From Acanthornis magna (lineage: Eukaryota > Chordata > Aves > Passeriformes > Acanthizidae), in contig JAWUZG010000970.1 of the NCBI GenBank assembly GCA_036785705.1, forward strand, positions 2,824,501-2,888,500: a DNA stretch of 64,000 nucleotides. Reading direction: 5' to 3'. The notes beneath the pieces are model-generated. The model was not told the DNA's origin and made no database searches. It worked only from the letters and a program-made list of their open reading frames with translations. The position numbers and the translations under genes were made by a program. Every line of letters starts with the position of its first letter. The stretch's first letter is position 1. Shown here in pieces: positions 10,869 to 25,038 of the stretch.

Positions 10869-13800
10869 GCTGAGGAGCTTATTTACTATCTTTTATTTTC
10901 CAGCCTAATTCTTGATGGTCTGCATCACGTGTTGGTGCAGCCATGGCTCCTGCTAGCTATTATTCAAAGGATTGATGGAAACTTACAGAAACAGGATGCA
11001 AAACAGCAAGATGCCACAGAGAATTGAGAAATACGGTTTTAATGATTAATTTAAACAGAAGGATCAAGTGAGTTTAATGAGAAATGCATATTTTCAACAT
11101 CTGCTGTTTCAAATATCCATTTCAGCCATATGTATGTGAAAAAATGTAGCGACAAAGATTTCCTTTGGAGAATCAAATCATTCAATCTAAAGGGGAGTAA
11201 AAAGCATATTTTCTTTTAACTGAAATACCCTGTGTGGCAATCTGATGTCACCTACCAAAAGAACAAATAAAATAAAAATCTAGCAATTAAAAATATTGTG
11301 TGGAAATTTAACATGGAATATTTATCTTCCAGAATATTAACAAACCCATGAAGATCAAGAGAACATGATGGTGGCACACAAATTACAGAAAAACTACTGA
11401 TCATAGAAGGGAAGAAGAAAGTAAAAATTTTAAAAATCCATACTAATAATCAGATTTACACCATTGAAACTATTCTCAGATGTAGGATTTTTCAATAAGG
11501 ATCTGACTAAAGAATTAGGATAACACAGATTAGGGGAAAAAAAATTAAGATTTAGTTTGGTAGTGTGAAAAAATATTTTTATTGTAGTTATAAATGTTTA
11601 AGTAATGTTTGAATAATTGCTTTATAAATGCTTGAATAATTTTTACTTGCACTCTCAATATTGTTTTAGAATTTAAAAAGATTCAAAGAGATTTATTTCA
11701 AATGCGTAACCATTCTTAAAAATATTCCACAAAATCTTTAATCTTATGAAGAGAAGCATAAATTAAAAGAAATTTAAGCAAAAATGTCTTCATATTATGA
11801 ATTTTCCAAAGGACGTTAAGATGAAGACAAAATTATCAATCTTTAATTCTCAGCTCTCACATATTGACAGTGCTGCCGCTCACCAGTTCAGCTGGTGTAT
11901 TGCACCTATTGGTGCAAGATGTACCAACTAAGCACACCTGCTACTGTAAACTTAAGTGTTGTACAAGAACACAAACCTCCTTCTTAATTCTAGAGCTTTC
12001 CTGATGTTTCTTGATGCTATGCTTCTCCCTCAGGAAGGCAGGATATATTATTATTTTCTTGTCTTCACTCCTCCACCTCACCAGTCACTTGACATGGTGT
12101 CTTAGATGCTATGCAGATTAACTTATTTCTACTATCTTATTCGGACTTTATCAGATCTGCCATGGACAGTTGACTGACAGTTTGCCATTTTCTCCTACTT
12201 GTTATGGTTTTAAGAATATCCTCCTATTCATTTTTATTATAATTCATTATTTTTTCCAGCACATATTATATTCTTTACAAAAATACAGGTTTGATATTAG
12301 TCTTGCCTTGTATCCTTACTCTGTGCTTAAGGGTATGACTGCTTTCTGGTTTTTGGTTTAAGGGACAGTAAGATGCAGATGCAGATGGTGGGCCTATTTC
12401 ACAACTCAGGTAGATCACTAAGTTTTTGCAAAGATACAGATCTTCAAAATAATATTTCTTCATGCACATTATCTTCTACACATTTTCTTCATTCTTCATG
12501 TGTTGTGAGGCTACCCAACTGATGTTGAGATATATTGAAAGGAATGAAGCTGTAGAAAGTCTTATTATTCAGCTTATAAGCAAATTAACTTCAGATTGAA
12601 TTCTGTATACTGAGTTTTTCAGCATCACAAGTTCCATTTTCTGCTAAAAATTTCTATCAAGTTTTTTTTTCTATGTGAAAAAGTAGACTTGTGGATATTC
12701 TTTAAAATTTTGGCTGGATAATTCATTACAGAGTGTTATATAGTAATGTGATGAATGCAAAATCTAACAATCTCTTTCTACCTCTGATTTCTCTGGGTCC
12801 TTAGTGAAGGAATCTCAAATTAATCTATTTTTGCCTTTCAATTACCCTTTTTTGTTTTGGTTACGCTAATGCATCTTCAGTTATTACAGCTTCCAAATGA
12901 ATATTGCTGGGGGGTGACTACAGACTTTATAGGTGACAGCGTTAGTCTCCTTTGGTTAATGTGTTACTGCTCAGTGGCACAGCACTGAAGAAGCGAGGTT
13001 TTTAGGGTTTCAGAGAACCTGAAGTGGTAGAGCTGTTTTGTTCAGTTAAGCTTTGCTATTTCCAGCACTTCTTTGGTAAACTGAGTATGTCTCTAGCTGA
13101 GCTGTAATGCTAGGTTTTAATAGAGGAATTCGTGACCCTTGTGATACAAATAAAACCACCTTACTTTGAAGACATAACAGCAGATTATTTCTAGCTGAAC
13201 AAAATGATCTGTGAATCTGCTGTGATGCCTGATGCCAATGTGGAACTCCAAGAGTTTAGAAGAGTCTGTCTCATAACAACCATGAATGTTCATCCCCTGG
13301 GATTAGTCAAGCATGCAACACAATATGTCATAAAATTACTTTTATGAGCTAAAATGGGTATTAGTGATGAATTTCCCTCAAGGATACATGTTTTCATCAA
13401 GATTTACTGAGAAAGCCATCTGAATGATCAGACTTGAAATACGAGATTCAAATATCTTTTGCATGCATAACTTGCATGTCAGTGTTCCCAGATAAACACC
13501 AAGGCAAAAATCAAGTTGTATTTTTTACACGTAGGTCTTTTAAAGAGTTTTGCTCTTTTTTGCTTCTCTGTTGCCTTTTGTTAGATGAGATTTTTCTTCA
13601 TTCTCCTGTTGTAAGTATACAAATGAATTCTTTTACTGTCTTTACACAAGGTTTCATATATAGTTGTTTTTTCTCTGATTACCTCCTTGAACTCTCTGGA
13701 AAACCTTTATAGCCTTTCCCCATTTATAAACTTGCCTCCACTTAGCCCTCTTTCATGAGCTGAAATATTTATAAATATAAATACATATTCATCACAGGGT

Positions 13801-16800
13801 ACATGTTTGGATGGAGAAGTGTGAAGGTAACAGTGAAAACGTGGAAATGTCAGGCACATAAGAAATCCTTAAAACTCAGTGAGACTAACCTTTTTGGATC
13901 TAAACCAGAATCCTTCCCAATCCCAGCACTTCTGAGGGCCCAAGTCAATCCATTAAGCTAATATAAATGATAGTGTTATTGCAAGAAAGAATTAGTTCTT
14001 GTTTTGTGGGATTCACATTTAATTCTAGTTATTCTGCAGTGGGTTTATATATATCATTTAAGTTAACTTGTGTTGTCTTAGCTTTGTGTGCAAACTGAGA
14101 TAAAGATCAGGACTTGATTTGTCTAATTTTAACTTTTTTCATTACATTCTATACAGTGTATTCTTCCAGATTTGTTTTTTTAAAATATCCTTCTTTCTTT
14201 TTTTTTTTTTTTTTTTGGTGAGGTTTGGTTTGTTTTTACAGGTAGAAAATATATGCAGTGCAAAAATCACCTTCCTACTTCATAGATGTGACATTCAGGT
14301 GATATATAGAAAATATTTCTTTTTTCTGGTTGTGTTAGAAGAGAAATGGGTGATACCACAGTAAGATTCTCCTTCTGTAACAAACATTTCTCATTCAAAA
14401 ATGTCTGTGCAGTTGGTTCTTTGAAGTTCTTTGATAGTTCTGGAGGGGAAGAAAAAAATCCAACCTTTTTTTCCCTCTGGCATTAGGGATGACATAATAC
14501 ATATTCTTGAACATGATCAGCACACAGAAAAGCTGTGAGGAAGCTATTTGCAGTAATGGACTGCACTAAGTTCGTTGAAAATTAGAGTCTGCATTGATTT
14601 TCTCACAAAAAATTGTTATTTGGCCTGTAAATCAAGGTGCAATAATTATTTCTTTTAGCTGCAGCATTTGTGTTTACAGACTTCAAAAGAAATTGAGTAA
14701 GCTATTTTACTTTGTGGTAATTTCTGCAAGACAGGCAAAGGATAAAAAAAGAAAAAAACCCAAACCTGGAATACTCCTGAATATACTGTATTTATCTGAA
14801 GGTTTAGTTTATTTTTGAAACTATAGAAATTTTCCTGCAGTCAATGCAGGAACTAGCAACAGTTGTTCCTTTCATTTAAATTAATCACTACTTTTCTTTA
14901 TCCTATAATACTTAAATGGTAAAATACTCTGGTTTCCTATCCCATAAAAACCTGAATTTAGACCCTAGAGGTCCAGGGACATACTGATTTTAGCATAACA
15001 ATGCAATGTAGAGAAATGTGGGTCTGGTACGAGAGCTGAAAACTGGAAAGGTAGGGATACAAGCTGCAGGGCAGAAGTGGAATGATAAGAAATGAGACAT
15101 AGGCTGACACTAGGGACTTCATGGTAATAACCAACTCACCAATAGTCTATGAAAGAAATGCAGGCTTGGAGCTGAGCAAAACCAGTTTCAGAGGCACCAA
15201 ACAGAACAAAATAGAAGCATTTTAAGCACACAAAATGCATAACAAACAGGAAATTTGTGTGTGATGTGAACTTGCAAACTAAAAACGAAGTGTAAGGTGT
15301 AAGATCATGCTGCCAAATGTATTAAAGGAACCCTAAGCAGCTGAGGAATAAGAAGCCATCAGCATCCCCAGCAAAGGACTTGATGTGCTGTCAACTTGCA
15401 GAACACTTTGCCTGCTCAGACAGACAGAAACTGTGCTTCCAACCCCAATCAGACCAGTGCCCTTGACTTTGCAAGCAGAGGGCAGGAAAGGGCAGGCTTT
15501 GCTATGTTCAGATGATTAATTTAAGTGGCATTAAATAAAAGGGAAAACACTAAGTGTGGATATAAAACTTTATTATGATTGAAAATTTTAATAATAATGA
15601 TGTTCTTCACTATCTTTTATATTCACTTTCTGCAATAACTAGACCTGTGATACTGCTACTACCACCACTACTAGCAATTTTGTTGGACTGCTAAGACTGC
15701 AAATACACTAGCAACAAGTTCTTGCCTTTATATATGAGGTATGTTTCTTTTTCACCCGTAAAAAGATTTTGAATGTAGGAAAAACACACAGATCTTTTCC
15801 TTTGTCATCTTTGATCTTTTGCATCAGATGGTGACTACATTCCACACAGAAAAATCCTGGTGTATGTCTTAAAACCAAATCAATTGTTCTCCCTAAAATG
15901 TTCATCACTTATTTCATATTGTATGATTAATCGTACAGATGGATCACCAGCTGTATGGAACAATCTTCCTTGGTTCAGCCAAAGACAACGTTACCAATTA
16001 TATTCTTGGTAGCTGTATCTCCCTTTAGTAAGACAAAAAGTGGATGGACAGCTTAAATTGAGAAAAAGAAATAACTAGTGGCTCCTGAGATCTTAGTTTA
16101 TTTAATAAGAACAAAAATCCAAATAAAGTGAGACAGGTCCATCTACTGTAGACCTGGAGATGTACAAGACTCCCTTAAAGTAGTGTTTTCTGTTCCTTCA
16201 GGCAAAATTATACATCAGAGGATCGTTTATGTGTATATTTTTGTCAGATGGAGAGGAACACCAATGATACAGGAACAAAGACATTCCCCTGGCATCTTGC
16301 TTAAGGCCTTCAATTAGCAGTCCAGCTTTGAGTATCAGGTGAGCTATTGAATGGGGATGGACAAGGCATAGAGGCAAAATTGTCAGGTAAAATGGAGATT
16401 AATGCACAATTAGTGGCATTATAGCTGCTATGCTAGTGTTGCACTCTTTTAGAAACAGAGACATAAATCACCCCATCCATGCCCAATAAATTAGACATTT
16501 GCTATAGATGCCTCTTCATTTCATTCCACATTTATTATTCCCTCTTTTTTACAATTGATGAGTCTTAAGTAGGTCGGGTGGCTGAGGAAGCCAGCTGCAA
16601 TACTCTATAAGCTCTGATTTACTTAAATTAATAATCTGAATATAGCAAGCCTACTCAGGCACTTTTGCATGAAGCAGTGCAGGAAAAAAGTGGAAAAATA
16701 AAGAAGTTGTTAGACTTGAGAAGAGGTTATCAGAGGTCAGGTCATACAGAGAGGTCTGCAGGATCTGTGAACTATTCACTGCCTTCTGTCATAGCTTTTA

Positions 16801-18099
16801 TTACTGTGAGGATGGGTTTTATAAAGCCTCTTCATTTGGCATTTAATTTACAGTCTCTGTTGTGTTTACAGCCACAGATGTCCGTAGCTGTGATTCCTCC
16901 TTCTTTTTATGTTGAATCATTTCTCACCAATATCATTATATTTACTCTTGTGTTAAATATAACCTTGACCAATTGTACTCTTCCTAAATAAATCTTAAAT
17001 AATGGAAAATTCTCAGTCTACGTAAACATCAGTGACAATTTAGAAACAGTCAGCTATCCTCTTCAAGAAATGTCTGGGAGGTGGCCTGAGAGCAACTGAG
17101 ATAATTGGTTAGTTTCAGTGATATTTTGGAGGACTTTGCAAATTTTCAGGTTCAGGTTTACTGATATCTTATTAACTCCATCACTGGTCATTTTCCTAGA
17201 TGCATACCTATATCCTCATGGCATGTGTCTTAAGCTTTTCCTCACAGAAAAGGTTTTTCCAAGCTTTTCTGCAGTGATGGAAAATTCTACAGAAATTCTC
17301 TCTACAGTGAGCTTATTATTACTTCATTGCATACTGTTATAAACTGCCTTCATAATATCAGAGCATCCTGCACTTTAACTCACCATTTCATACTGCTATA
17401 GAATAATGACACTTTTCCCTGTTGCTGTGAAGGAGAATGCTAAAAGATATGCAGATCCTTAAGACATGAATTCAAGAACATATCAGACCTCTTCTAGGCT
17501 AAACAGTTCCAGTTCCTTAGCATTTTCTGATACACAGCCATTTCTGTCAGACACAGCTGTTCTTGTTCACTCTAGATTCATTATGGTTGATGTACATATT
17601 TTCTGAAGCATAATATCCAAAAGAACTGCAGAAAATCCTTGGGTTTTTAGACTTACAGATATCCAGAAAGGAGCTTTAACATTAAGTGATTATGTATACA
17701 TTAATTCTTTCATAAATTTGTAACAGGAGAAATTCATCTGTAAATTTGTGAGATTTCAAGGAGAGTCTTCCCTTCCCATGGTGAAGGGTGGCTCAGGCCA
17801 CTCCCTGACATATTATTAATGAAATATGATTTTGTTATTGATTCCAATATTAGAATTGTAACCCAAATTGTTCCATTTGTTGGAGGGAAGCCCAAGACTA
17901 ACTTCTTTTGTAACATGCATTAAAATCTACTTTCAGAGCTATGTAAAAAAAAAAATTACTGTTGTTGCATATTAGTATGAATGATACGGTAATGTTAGTC
18001 TGAATAATTTTTAATAGTTGCGATTTTCACTGTTTAACCATTTCCAGCCCCAAACAAAAGACTCAGACCAACAAAGCACAACAATTCTCTTGATACCCA
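10869..18099. other. Unannotated AT-rich DNA
   Basis: Seven kilobases without a recognisable gene or transposon. Open frames are at most 108 codons (16665-16991) and show no similarity I can name. A T19 run sits at 14198-14216. Unique intergenic or intronic sequence is the simplest reading. Confidence 0.55.
14198..14216. repeat. Poly(T) run, 19 nt
   Basis: An uninterrupted T19 tract following a CTTTCTTT-like pyrimidine run. No transposon body is attached. Confidence 0.9.
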
Positions 18100-19087
18100 C
18101 CTAAGGTTCTGCCTTTTCTTCTGTACTGCATGCACTTCTTCTCAGCCCATTGATCCAGTGTGTCCAGATTCCTCATCCCCTCAGTGGATCACTTTGCCAT
18201 AGAATGAGATCAAGTTGGTCAAGCAGGACCTGCCTTTCCCAAACCAATGCTGGCTGGGTCTAACCCCCCTGGCTGTCCTGCACGTGTCCCTTGATGGCAC
18301 TCAGAACGATCTGCTCCAGAACCTTTACTGGCACTCGGGTGAGGCTGACAGGCCTATAGCTTCCTGGATCTTCCTTCTAAGCGTTCTTGTAGCCAGGTGT
18401 CACATTTGCTGACCTCCTGGCAACTGGGATGTCCCCAGGCAGCCAGAAGTGCTTATAAATGGTGCCAAGAGGCTTTGGGAGCTCTTCTGCCAGCTCCCTC
18501 AGTACCACTGGGTGGATCCCATCCAGCCCTGGAGACCTGTGCATGTCTAAGCGGTGTAGCAGCTCAATGACCATTTGCCCTTGGATTTTGGGTCCTCTTT
18601 CTGCTCTCTCTTCCTGTCTTCTGCTTCAGGAGACTGGCTACCCTGATGACAACTGGTCTTGCTGAGGAAATGAAGGCATGAAGTACCTTGGCCTTTTCCT
18701 CCTCCTTCATAACTACTTTTCCCCACACATCCATTAAAGGATGGAGAGTCTCCTTAGCCTTTCTTTTGTTACTAATCTATTTTTAAGAACTTATTTGTCT
18801 TTTCATGGCAGTAACCAGGTAAGTAACCAGGTAACCAGGCTTTGACCCTGCTAGTTTTCTCCCTGAATAGCTCACGAGATCTTTGTAGTCCTCCTGAGTG
18901 GCCTGTCCCTTCTTGCAAAAGTATTACATTCTCTTTCTTTCCCTGTGTTCCAGACAAATCTGCCTATTCAGTCAGGCTGTTCTTCTTCCCAACAGCTCAC
19001 CTTTCAGCAAGTTGGGTCAAACTTTTAGATTTCCTTCTGGAAGCATGTCCAGCATTCCCGGACTCCTTTGTCTTTCTGGATTGCCTC
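18100..19087 (-). mobile_element. CR1 LINE, second copy of the 6-8 kb subfamily
   Basis: A minus-strand CR1 fragment. The stretch from about 18335 to 19060 matches 6656-7400 almost base for base, with a few substitutions and small indels (for example a 10-base gap after CAACTGGTCTTGC). On the 3' side it continues into RT sequence that the first copy lacks (18205-18330), then jumps near 18195 to sequence from beyond the catalytic core (CCCATTGATCCAG near 18148). No CR1 3' UTR or terminal repeat is seen, so the 3' end has been lost. The 5' end stops near 19087 in the linker. Confidence 0.9.
18377..18574 (-). pseudogene. CR1 ORF2 remnant: RT N-terminal block
   Basis: A 65-codon frame with the same DGIHPVVLRELAEELPKPL and PVARRSANVTPGYK segments as the remnant at 6602-6886; the two proteins differ at only a few residues over the shared part. 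It ends at a stop after GYKNA, where the other copy reads on to YRPVSL. It lacks motifs A to C. Confidence 0.88.
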
Positions 19088-22000
19088 TTGATGTTCATTC
19101 AAGAGATTTTTCCAAAAGAATTTTTTATTACAGGATTTTACTATTTCCCCTGTTTCTGTGCCGATGTAAAATTAAATTGAGTTGCAATTGCCCATGCAGC
19201 CAAGTACACACAGTACACACTGGTGTTCTTAGTAGGCAGCCTTCCATCTGCATCACTTTCTGGGGATGCCACTCTTCCTACGAAGCAAATATAGCATGCC
19301 CCTGCCCCTAATATGGGCAACTCAGCCAGATGGTAGAGCTGCCTGGGACAACACAGGGGCCTATGGAAAATGCTGTGAATAATTGCAAAGGTTCTGAAAT
19401 TATCAGACAGTAATGTCTGGGAAGGTCTACATTTTGGCATACATTTTTTGAAGCTCTTTAGGCATTTTTTCTAATATTTTTCTTTATGCATGATCAAGCC
19501 TTTGGCATAAACACGATGGATTTTGAGATAAAAAATATTAAAGAGTCTTTATACGAATTTTGTTTTTCTGTGTTTCATACAGATCGGTGTATCACACTTG
19601 CAATTAAAAAATCCCCCAACAAACCTTGACTCTTTCCAGAGAAACACCTATGGTCTCTTCCAGAAGAAAGGAAACTTCATGTTCATTTATGAAAAATTTT
19701 TACTCTCAGTAGAAAAAGGACAACTGGGAGGTTAAAAAGTTTAGCACATTTTCTTTTACAAAATTATCAAGCTGCTAGCTTTAGTTAACCATCACAAAAC
19801 AGCAAAATCTGTTCCAAACTCAGAGTGCGGAACATTTGCAATTAGAGGATTTTTTTTTTTTAATTGAGGCAAGCTAAAAATATGCTTTATAAAGGGGATT
19901 AGCAGAAGGAGTCTTAAGCGTGAAGATCAAATTTAGCTTTCCATCAGTGACCTAAAATAGTCTTTCATAATTTAAATAATTTCTCTAAAAAAGGATACAG
20001 AGAGACAATGAAAGAGAGATCACATTGTTTGACTTTGCTTTTCTTGTTTCTCTAAGGATTCAGATCTAGTTTAGGTTACTAGAGAAATTAATTAGGCAAT
20101 CTTAACATGCTTCCCAGTGGGCAATAACTCTCCTGTACTATTTAGCAAATACTCAGTTCAAAGGAAGGCAGGTATCAATGATTCTGGAATCTGAATCACT
20201 TTTCAAATTTCCCAGAAGACATAACCTCAAAACTGGCCTGATTGCTTATTCTAAAGAGTAAACTTCTTTTCATCCTTTCACAACCTAACAATTTTGTATA
20301 ATCACAGATGAAAATTATTTTGTGTCATATTCTGTTTAGAGTCAGAGCTCATTAAAAGCACATTTCTGCCTTCTAAGAGGGCAACTCCTTTCATACGAAG
20401 GTTCAACAGGTGTATTTCAGAGTTTGTGTACAGTCCCTAAACACTGTACCTGAACTGTGTAGGGACACAAGCTGCATGTCTCTGTAAGGACTGTGGGAAA
20501 TACACTGGCGGGAATTTATAAGCCATATAAACCCAGGACATGCTGTAAATCTCAGGAAAGAAATGCAGTATCAGTCTGGTGTCTGTATCAGAGAATTTTG
20601 AGCAGGGCATCTGAATTTATATGAAACAAATTGCTAAATTCTTTGAGGTTCATCTATCATAGACTGTCATGCAGCATTACAGTACAACGGCAGCAGGCTG
20701 GAGGGAAGAGGTCCCAGCGTGGGGGACAGAAAATATAAGGATGTTGTCTGTTTTCAAAAACTATTCTGTATTTATTGCATCGTCAAAGAGGGCAGGATCC
20801 TGAAAAATATTTTGGGTTTTCAATTAATTTATCATAAGCTTTCCCACATGTAGGCTGGCTGGACCAAAACCCAACATAATGTAGCAACTAATTTCTACCT
20901 AACTACAATTACTATACAGTAGGTTTGTTTTGAAAGAAATTTCCAGAAGAAACTACCTTTTTTTTCATGCCTAAATCTTATTAATATTAAAACTTCTACA
21001 TTGGAAAAGTATCTATTTTTGTGGGAAAAAAATCCATGTAATCTCCAGTGCCTGTATTTTTTCTTTTTCATGATACATACATGGGAAAAGATTTTACATT
21101 TTATTTTTTCATCAGTGAAAAGTAGAATACAAAAAAAAAACCTAGGTTCTTACAGATTTACAATTTTGCAGAAGAAAATTTGGAAGGTTATTTTCCCAGT
21201 TATACAGATTTTGTGATTACTGAAGAAAGGATAACCAAGGAGGAGTATATGGTTAATTCGATGCATCACCTGTTATGACCATGAAGTGATGCCCATACAT
21301 AGCTATCATAACATTAATATATATATAATGTTGTTAAAACAGCTAATACACTTACAAAGTGATCAGCACATGTTTAGATTTTTATGTTTTCTGGATCACA
21401 TATTAATCACTGTTATGTTAAAACAATGCCTAAACAGAGGTTTCCATGAAAGCTTATAAATCTGCAGCAAAAGCATTTAACATGAAAAAGATATTAATTT
21501 AGTTTCTATTATCCTTAGACTACAACAATCCCTTCCGGTTATGCTTCTATGAATAGCTGTATGTCTCTATCAAAGACAAGGGGGTTTTCTTTCTTTTTTT
21601 CTTGCTTGCATCCTGCAGTTAACACGCAGAAATTACAGCAATCAATTACTATGTTCTTATTTAAGCTCTTACTGTCTCAAATCTTGCTCTAGAGTGTTGT
21701 GGGCTCCTGTTTTATTACTGCTAGCCTTGTGCCTATAATCACTGCATTACTGTGTGGCCTTAATCTGCTTCTCTGCTCAATCCTTTTTTAACTTAAATAA
21801 GAATTATACTGCATGTAATCTTGTGACACATTGGCTATTATCTGTGTGACCTACTTGTAGCATTTATGTGCTGTTGATGGTATTACTGAAGTCATAATTG
21901 GTTGTAAATTTTTGATTCATGACAGATAGTTGACTTTTCAGGTCCCTGTTAACATGAATTGCAGGAGTTCTGACAGTTTTTAGCAGTTAGTGTCCTGGCT

Positions 22001-24928
22001 TTGCAGATAGAGAAGCTGAGCACAAATAACATAATTGACTGTCCCCAGAATATATCCTAAATTAATGATCAAGGCAGACTTCTTACCCTCTAGATTTCTA
22101 GTTCAGCTTCGACCTTCAATGTCAATGATCATATAATGACCAAACACATGTGGTTCTTGTCTTCCCAGCCAGATGACCATGTTAGTAAACAATAATATCT
22201 AGAGGGGACAGAGTACTTATGACTAATTAATTAGTCACTTAGTGACACCATGTCAAAAACAATCTTTTAACAAAAAGTAACACAATGATATGGTTAATTA
22301 TGTAAGTGGTATGACTGTGTGCATATGTATGGACATGTAAATATATGTGGCAATATATTTATTCGGAAAAGACATTACTAGTAGTGTATTGTTATGACTA
22401 TTTCTATCCAGTTACAATGTCCTATTTCTGTCATTTGAGCTTGAATTCTTTTAGTGCATTTTCTGGAAAAAAAAAAAATCTGTCAAAAGAGAAATAAACA
22501 CCAAATTTCAGGTTCTGGCCAAAGTTGAACAGAAAAACTCTGGGCAATTTTTGAAAGTACATACACTAGGATGCTGTCCCCATAGTAATACGCCGGTGTA
22601 ACTGTACATAATTCAGGGAAAATTCGGAGTGAATTGAGCTACCACGGGCTGAAATTCTCTAATTAGCATTTTCAAATGTTCTTGGAAGTGTAAGGTATAT
22701 ACCCTTAAGTGCATAAGTTGCCAACATTTCCTCTTAATTTTGTTGGTGCCTACCTTTTCATCGGCGAGGTTTCTCTGTACTTGCTCATTTTGGCTGTGCT
22801 CAGAAGACTTGTCAGTCTAGCTCTTGCTTGTACCCATTCTCAATCTGGAAATAAGACACTATGTACCCAAAGTGTTCCAACTGTCAGATCATTTTGGAGG
22901 AATGTTAATGGATCTCTTCAAGTTTTGAGTTGGCATAAAATAGCACTTTCATACAAAAGCAGGGCCAAAGGCAAGCAATGCATCAAGTTTGTTGAGGAGG
23001 AGGTTGCATTTTTACGTGGCATAGTGAGAGTTTTGACTCTAGCTTAACTAGTTCGACTTGTTCTGCTGAGGTTGTGGAAGGAAAGGAGTAGAAAGCTGTT
23101 GAACCAGAAAGTATGGGTTTTTTTCAGCCAATGGTTTCCTGCAGAAAAAGGAATTTGCTTCTAGTTGCTTTTCTACAAAGTCATTTTGTATTTATTCAAT
23201 GACTGTTTCATCTAAAATGCATAAAGAGTGCTCGCAGTAAACCTGAATCTGCCTCTGCATTTCTGTAATGTGTTTACTAAATTGTACAGGTGGGATTTAT
23301 CTTCCAAGGGATAGGAAAATAGGAAAGCCTTAGTCCTCATCTTCTGCTTCTCCTTATAGCACTGAAGTCATTGGTGACCCCAGGACTTTTAGAGAAGAGT
23401 TCTTTCTATGCTGGAAACACCAGTGGTACTCTTTCTAGAAATACAGTGGATAAAGGCCTCTCACAAATTGAAATGCTGTGGCCTGGTCCAAATTCTCTCA
23501 TTCTCTCTGTAGAGAGATGCTCCAGCTATGGTATGCAGACACTGTGACTGCATTTTAACAATATAATGCATATTGCATTAGCAGCTATTTAGAAGGAGCT
23601 CTGGGTCTTCCCTTTAAGGGTCACTGACTAAAATTTCTTTCACAACTGATGACAATGAAGGTGAATATCAGTGGAGATGTGTAAACTTTGATGTTTAAAT
23701 AAAAGTTTAATCTTCTAATTGACAACATTATGTTGTGTTCTGACTCCATGAGCTTGGTCTGATTCCTTTTAAAACCATACTTCTGTTTCATTTGGCACCT
23801 GCTTGCTAACCTTGGCCTGGGTATATCTTTATGTGAGATTGTAGGAGGTCCTGATTGTACTCAGCCTCATATTTTGTTAAAAGTTGTGTTTTCCAGAAAA
23901 GGTACCATAAAACAGTCATCATGTGATCTTCACTATCTGCAGTTTTTGATTGTCTGCACTCTGGGATATATATTCTCTCTTTCTAGATATAGTATTTTTA
24001 TTGGAAACTCAGAAAGTTACAATGATGCCTCCAGATGACTAAGCTTCTGTGTTGCTGATACTAAATGGGATCCTTGGGTCTCATACAGCAATTGATGACC
24101 AATTGCAAAATTTTTAAACCATCACAATGATATTGAGAGTTTTCAATATCTCATCACATTTAATACAGCTGTAAAAACAATCTGTACCTTTTTCCTGCTA
24201 ATTTCTGACATACTGCTTCAAAAATTGTTACACAAAAGGTTACTGTCTACCTTGTTTACAAGGATGCCAGCTCAGATGTGATATATTAGTTGAGAAAATG
24301 ATGCGAGGCCCCATTGACATGATATTTAAAATAAACTAAAGAAAATGTGTCCCTGTGTTTTAAGGGAAGAGACTTCTAGTCCGATACTGTAGGAAGAAAA
24401 AAAAAAGGTTATCACGTGCAACATTATTGAGGTCTGTGCTTCTTTCAGCAGTATTGGCAAGGTCCTAGTGAAATATAAGGAAATATATTGTAGTCAAGTC
24501 AAAGGTACCCAGATAGTGAGCTGCTAAGGTATGTTAACAGAGATGACATTTCAGGTAGTGCGCTGCAGAATGCCACACTGGAAATGCTACAAGCCTGACT
24601 TTACCTAATAGGACAGCAGAAGACTCTTTGTGACTCACTGTGCATGGAACATATCTGTATAGTGCCAAGCAGGGCCTATGACAGGACTTGTATTTAAGCC
24701 ATGTAAAGTCTTTCTCAAAAGCTAGAATGCATTGTGGAATGTAATTTTAAAACAACGTATGTGCAGTCAATAGTGTTCAATGCATGGGCTATTTTTTATG
24801 CTATATAAAATGTTTCAACCTTCAAATAGTTCTGAAAATGTTTAGGGTATTTTCCCAGGTGGATTGGTAGGCGTATGGTGGGAGGAAGTGATGTCTGCAG
24901 TACTGTCCAAGTAAACATTTTTTGATCT
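19088..24928. other. Unannotated AT-rich DNA
   Basis: No gene or transposon recognised. A 112-codon frame at 22709-23047 starts with a hydrophobic stretch but has no recognisable family or splice context. An 18-bp palindrome (22220-22237) is listed separately. The stretch near 21700-21950 looks compositionally like a conserved non-coding element, but that cannot be tested here. Confidence 0.5.
22220..22237. repeat. 18-bp perfect palindrome with TAATTA core
   Basis: TGACTAATTAATTAGTCA is its own reverse complement. It contains two overlapping TAATTA homeodomain-type sites between TGACT and AGTCA half-sites. Confidence 0.85.
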
Positions 24929-25038
24929 AGTGAAAGATATCCCTGTTCATGACAGGGAGGGGCTGGACTAGATGATCTTTAAAGATCCCTTCTAACCCAA
25001 ACCATTATATGGTTCTATGAGATTATATTTCTATGATT
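24929..25038 (+). mobile_element. CR1 LINE, 3' end scrap
   Basis: Contains GACAGGGAGGGGCTGGACTA, GATGATCTTTAAAGATCCCT and TCTAACCCAAACCATTATATG, the classical CR1 3' UTR in plus orientation, followed by degenerate copies of the terminal repeat (GGTTCTATGA, TTTCTATGATTA). Only about 110 bp remains. Confidence 0.92.

Noticed and set aside
22709..23047. 112-codon frame with a hydrophobic N-terminal part
   Set aside because: No recognisable family, no splice context, and length within the chance range for 64 kb in six frames.
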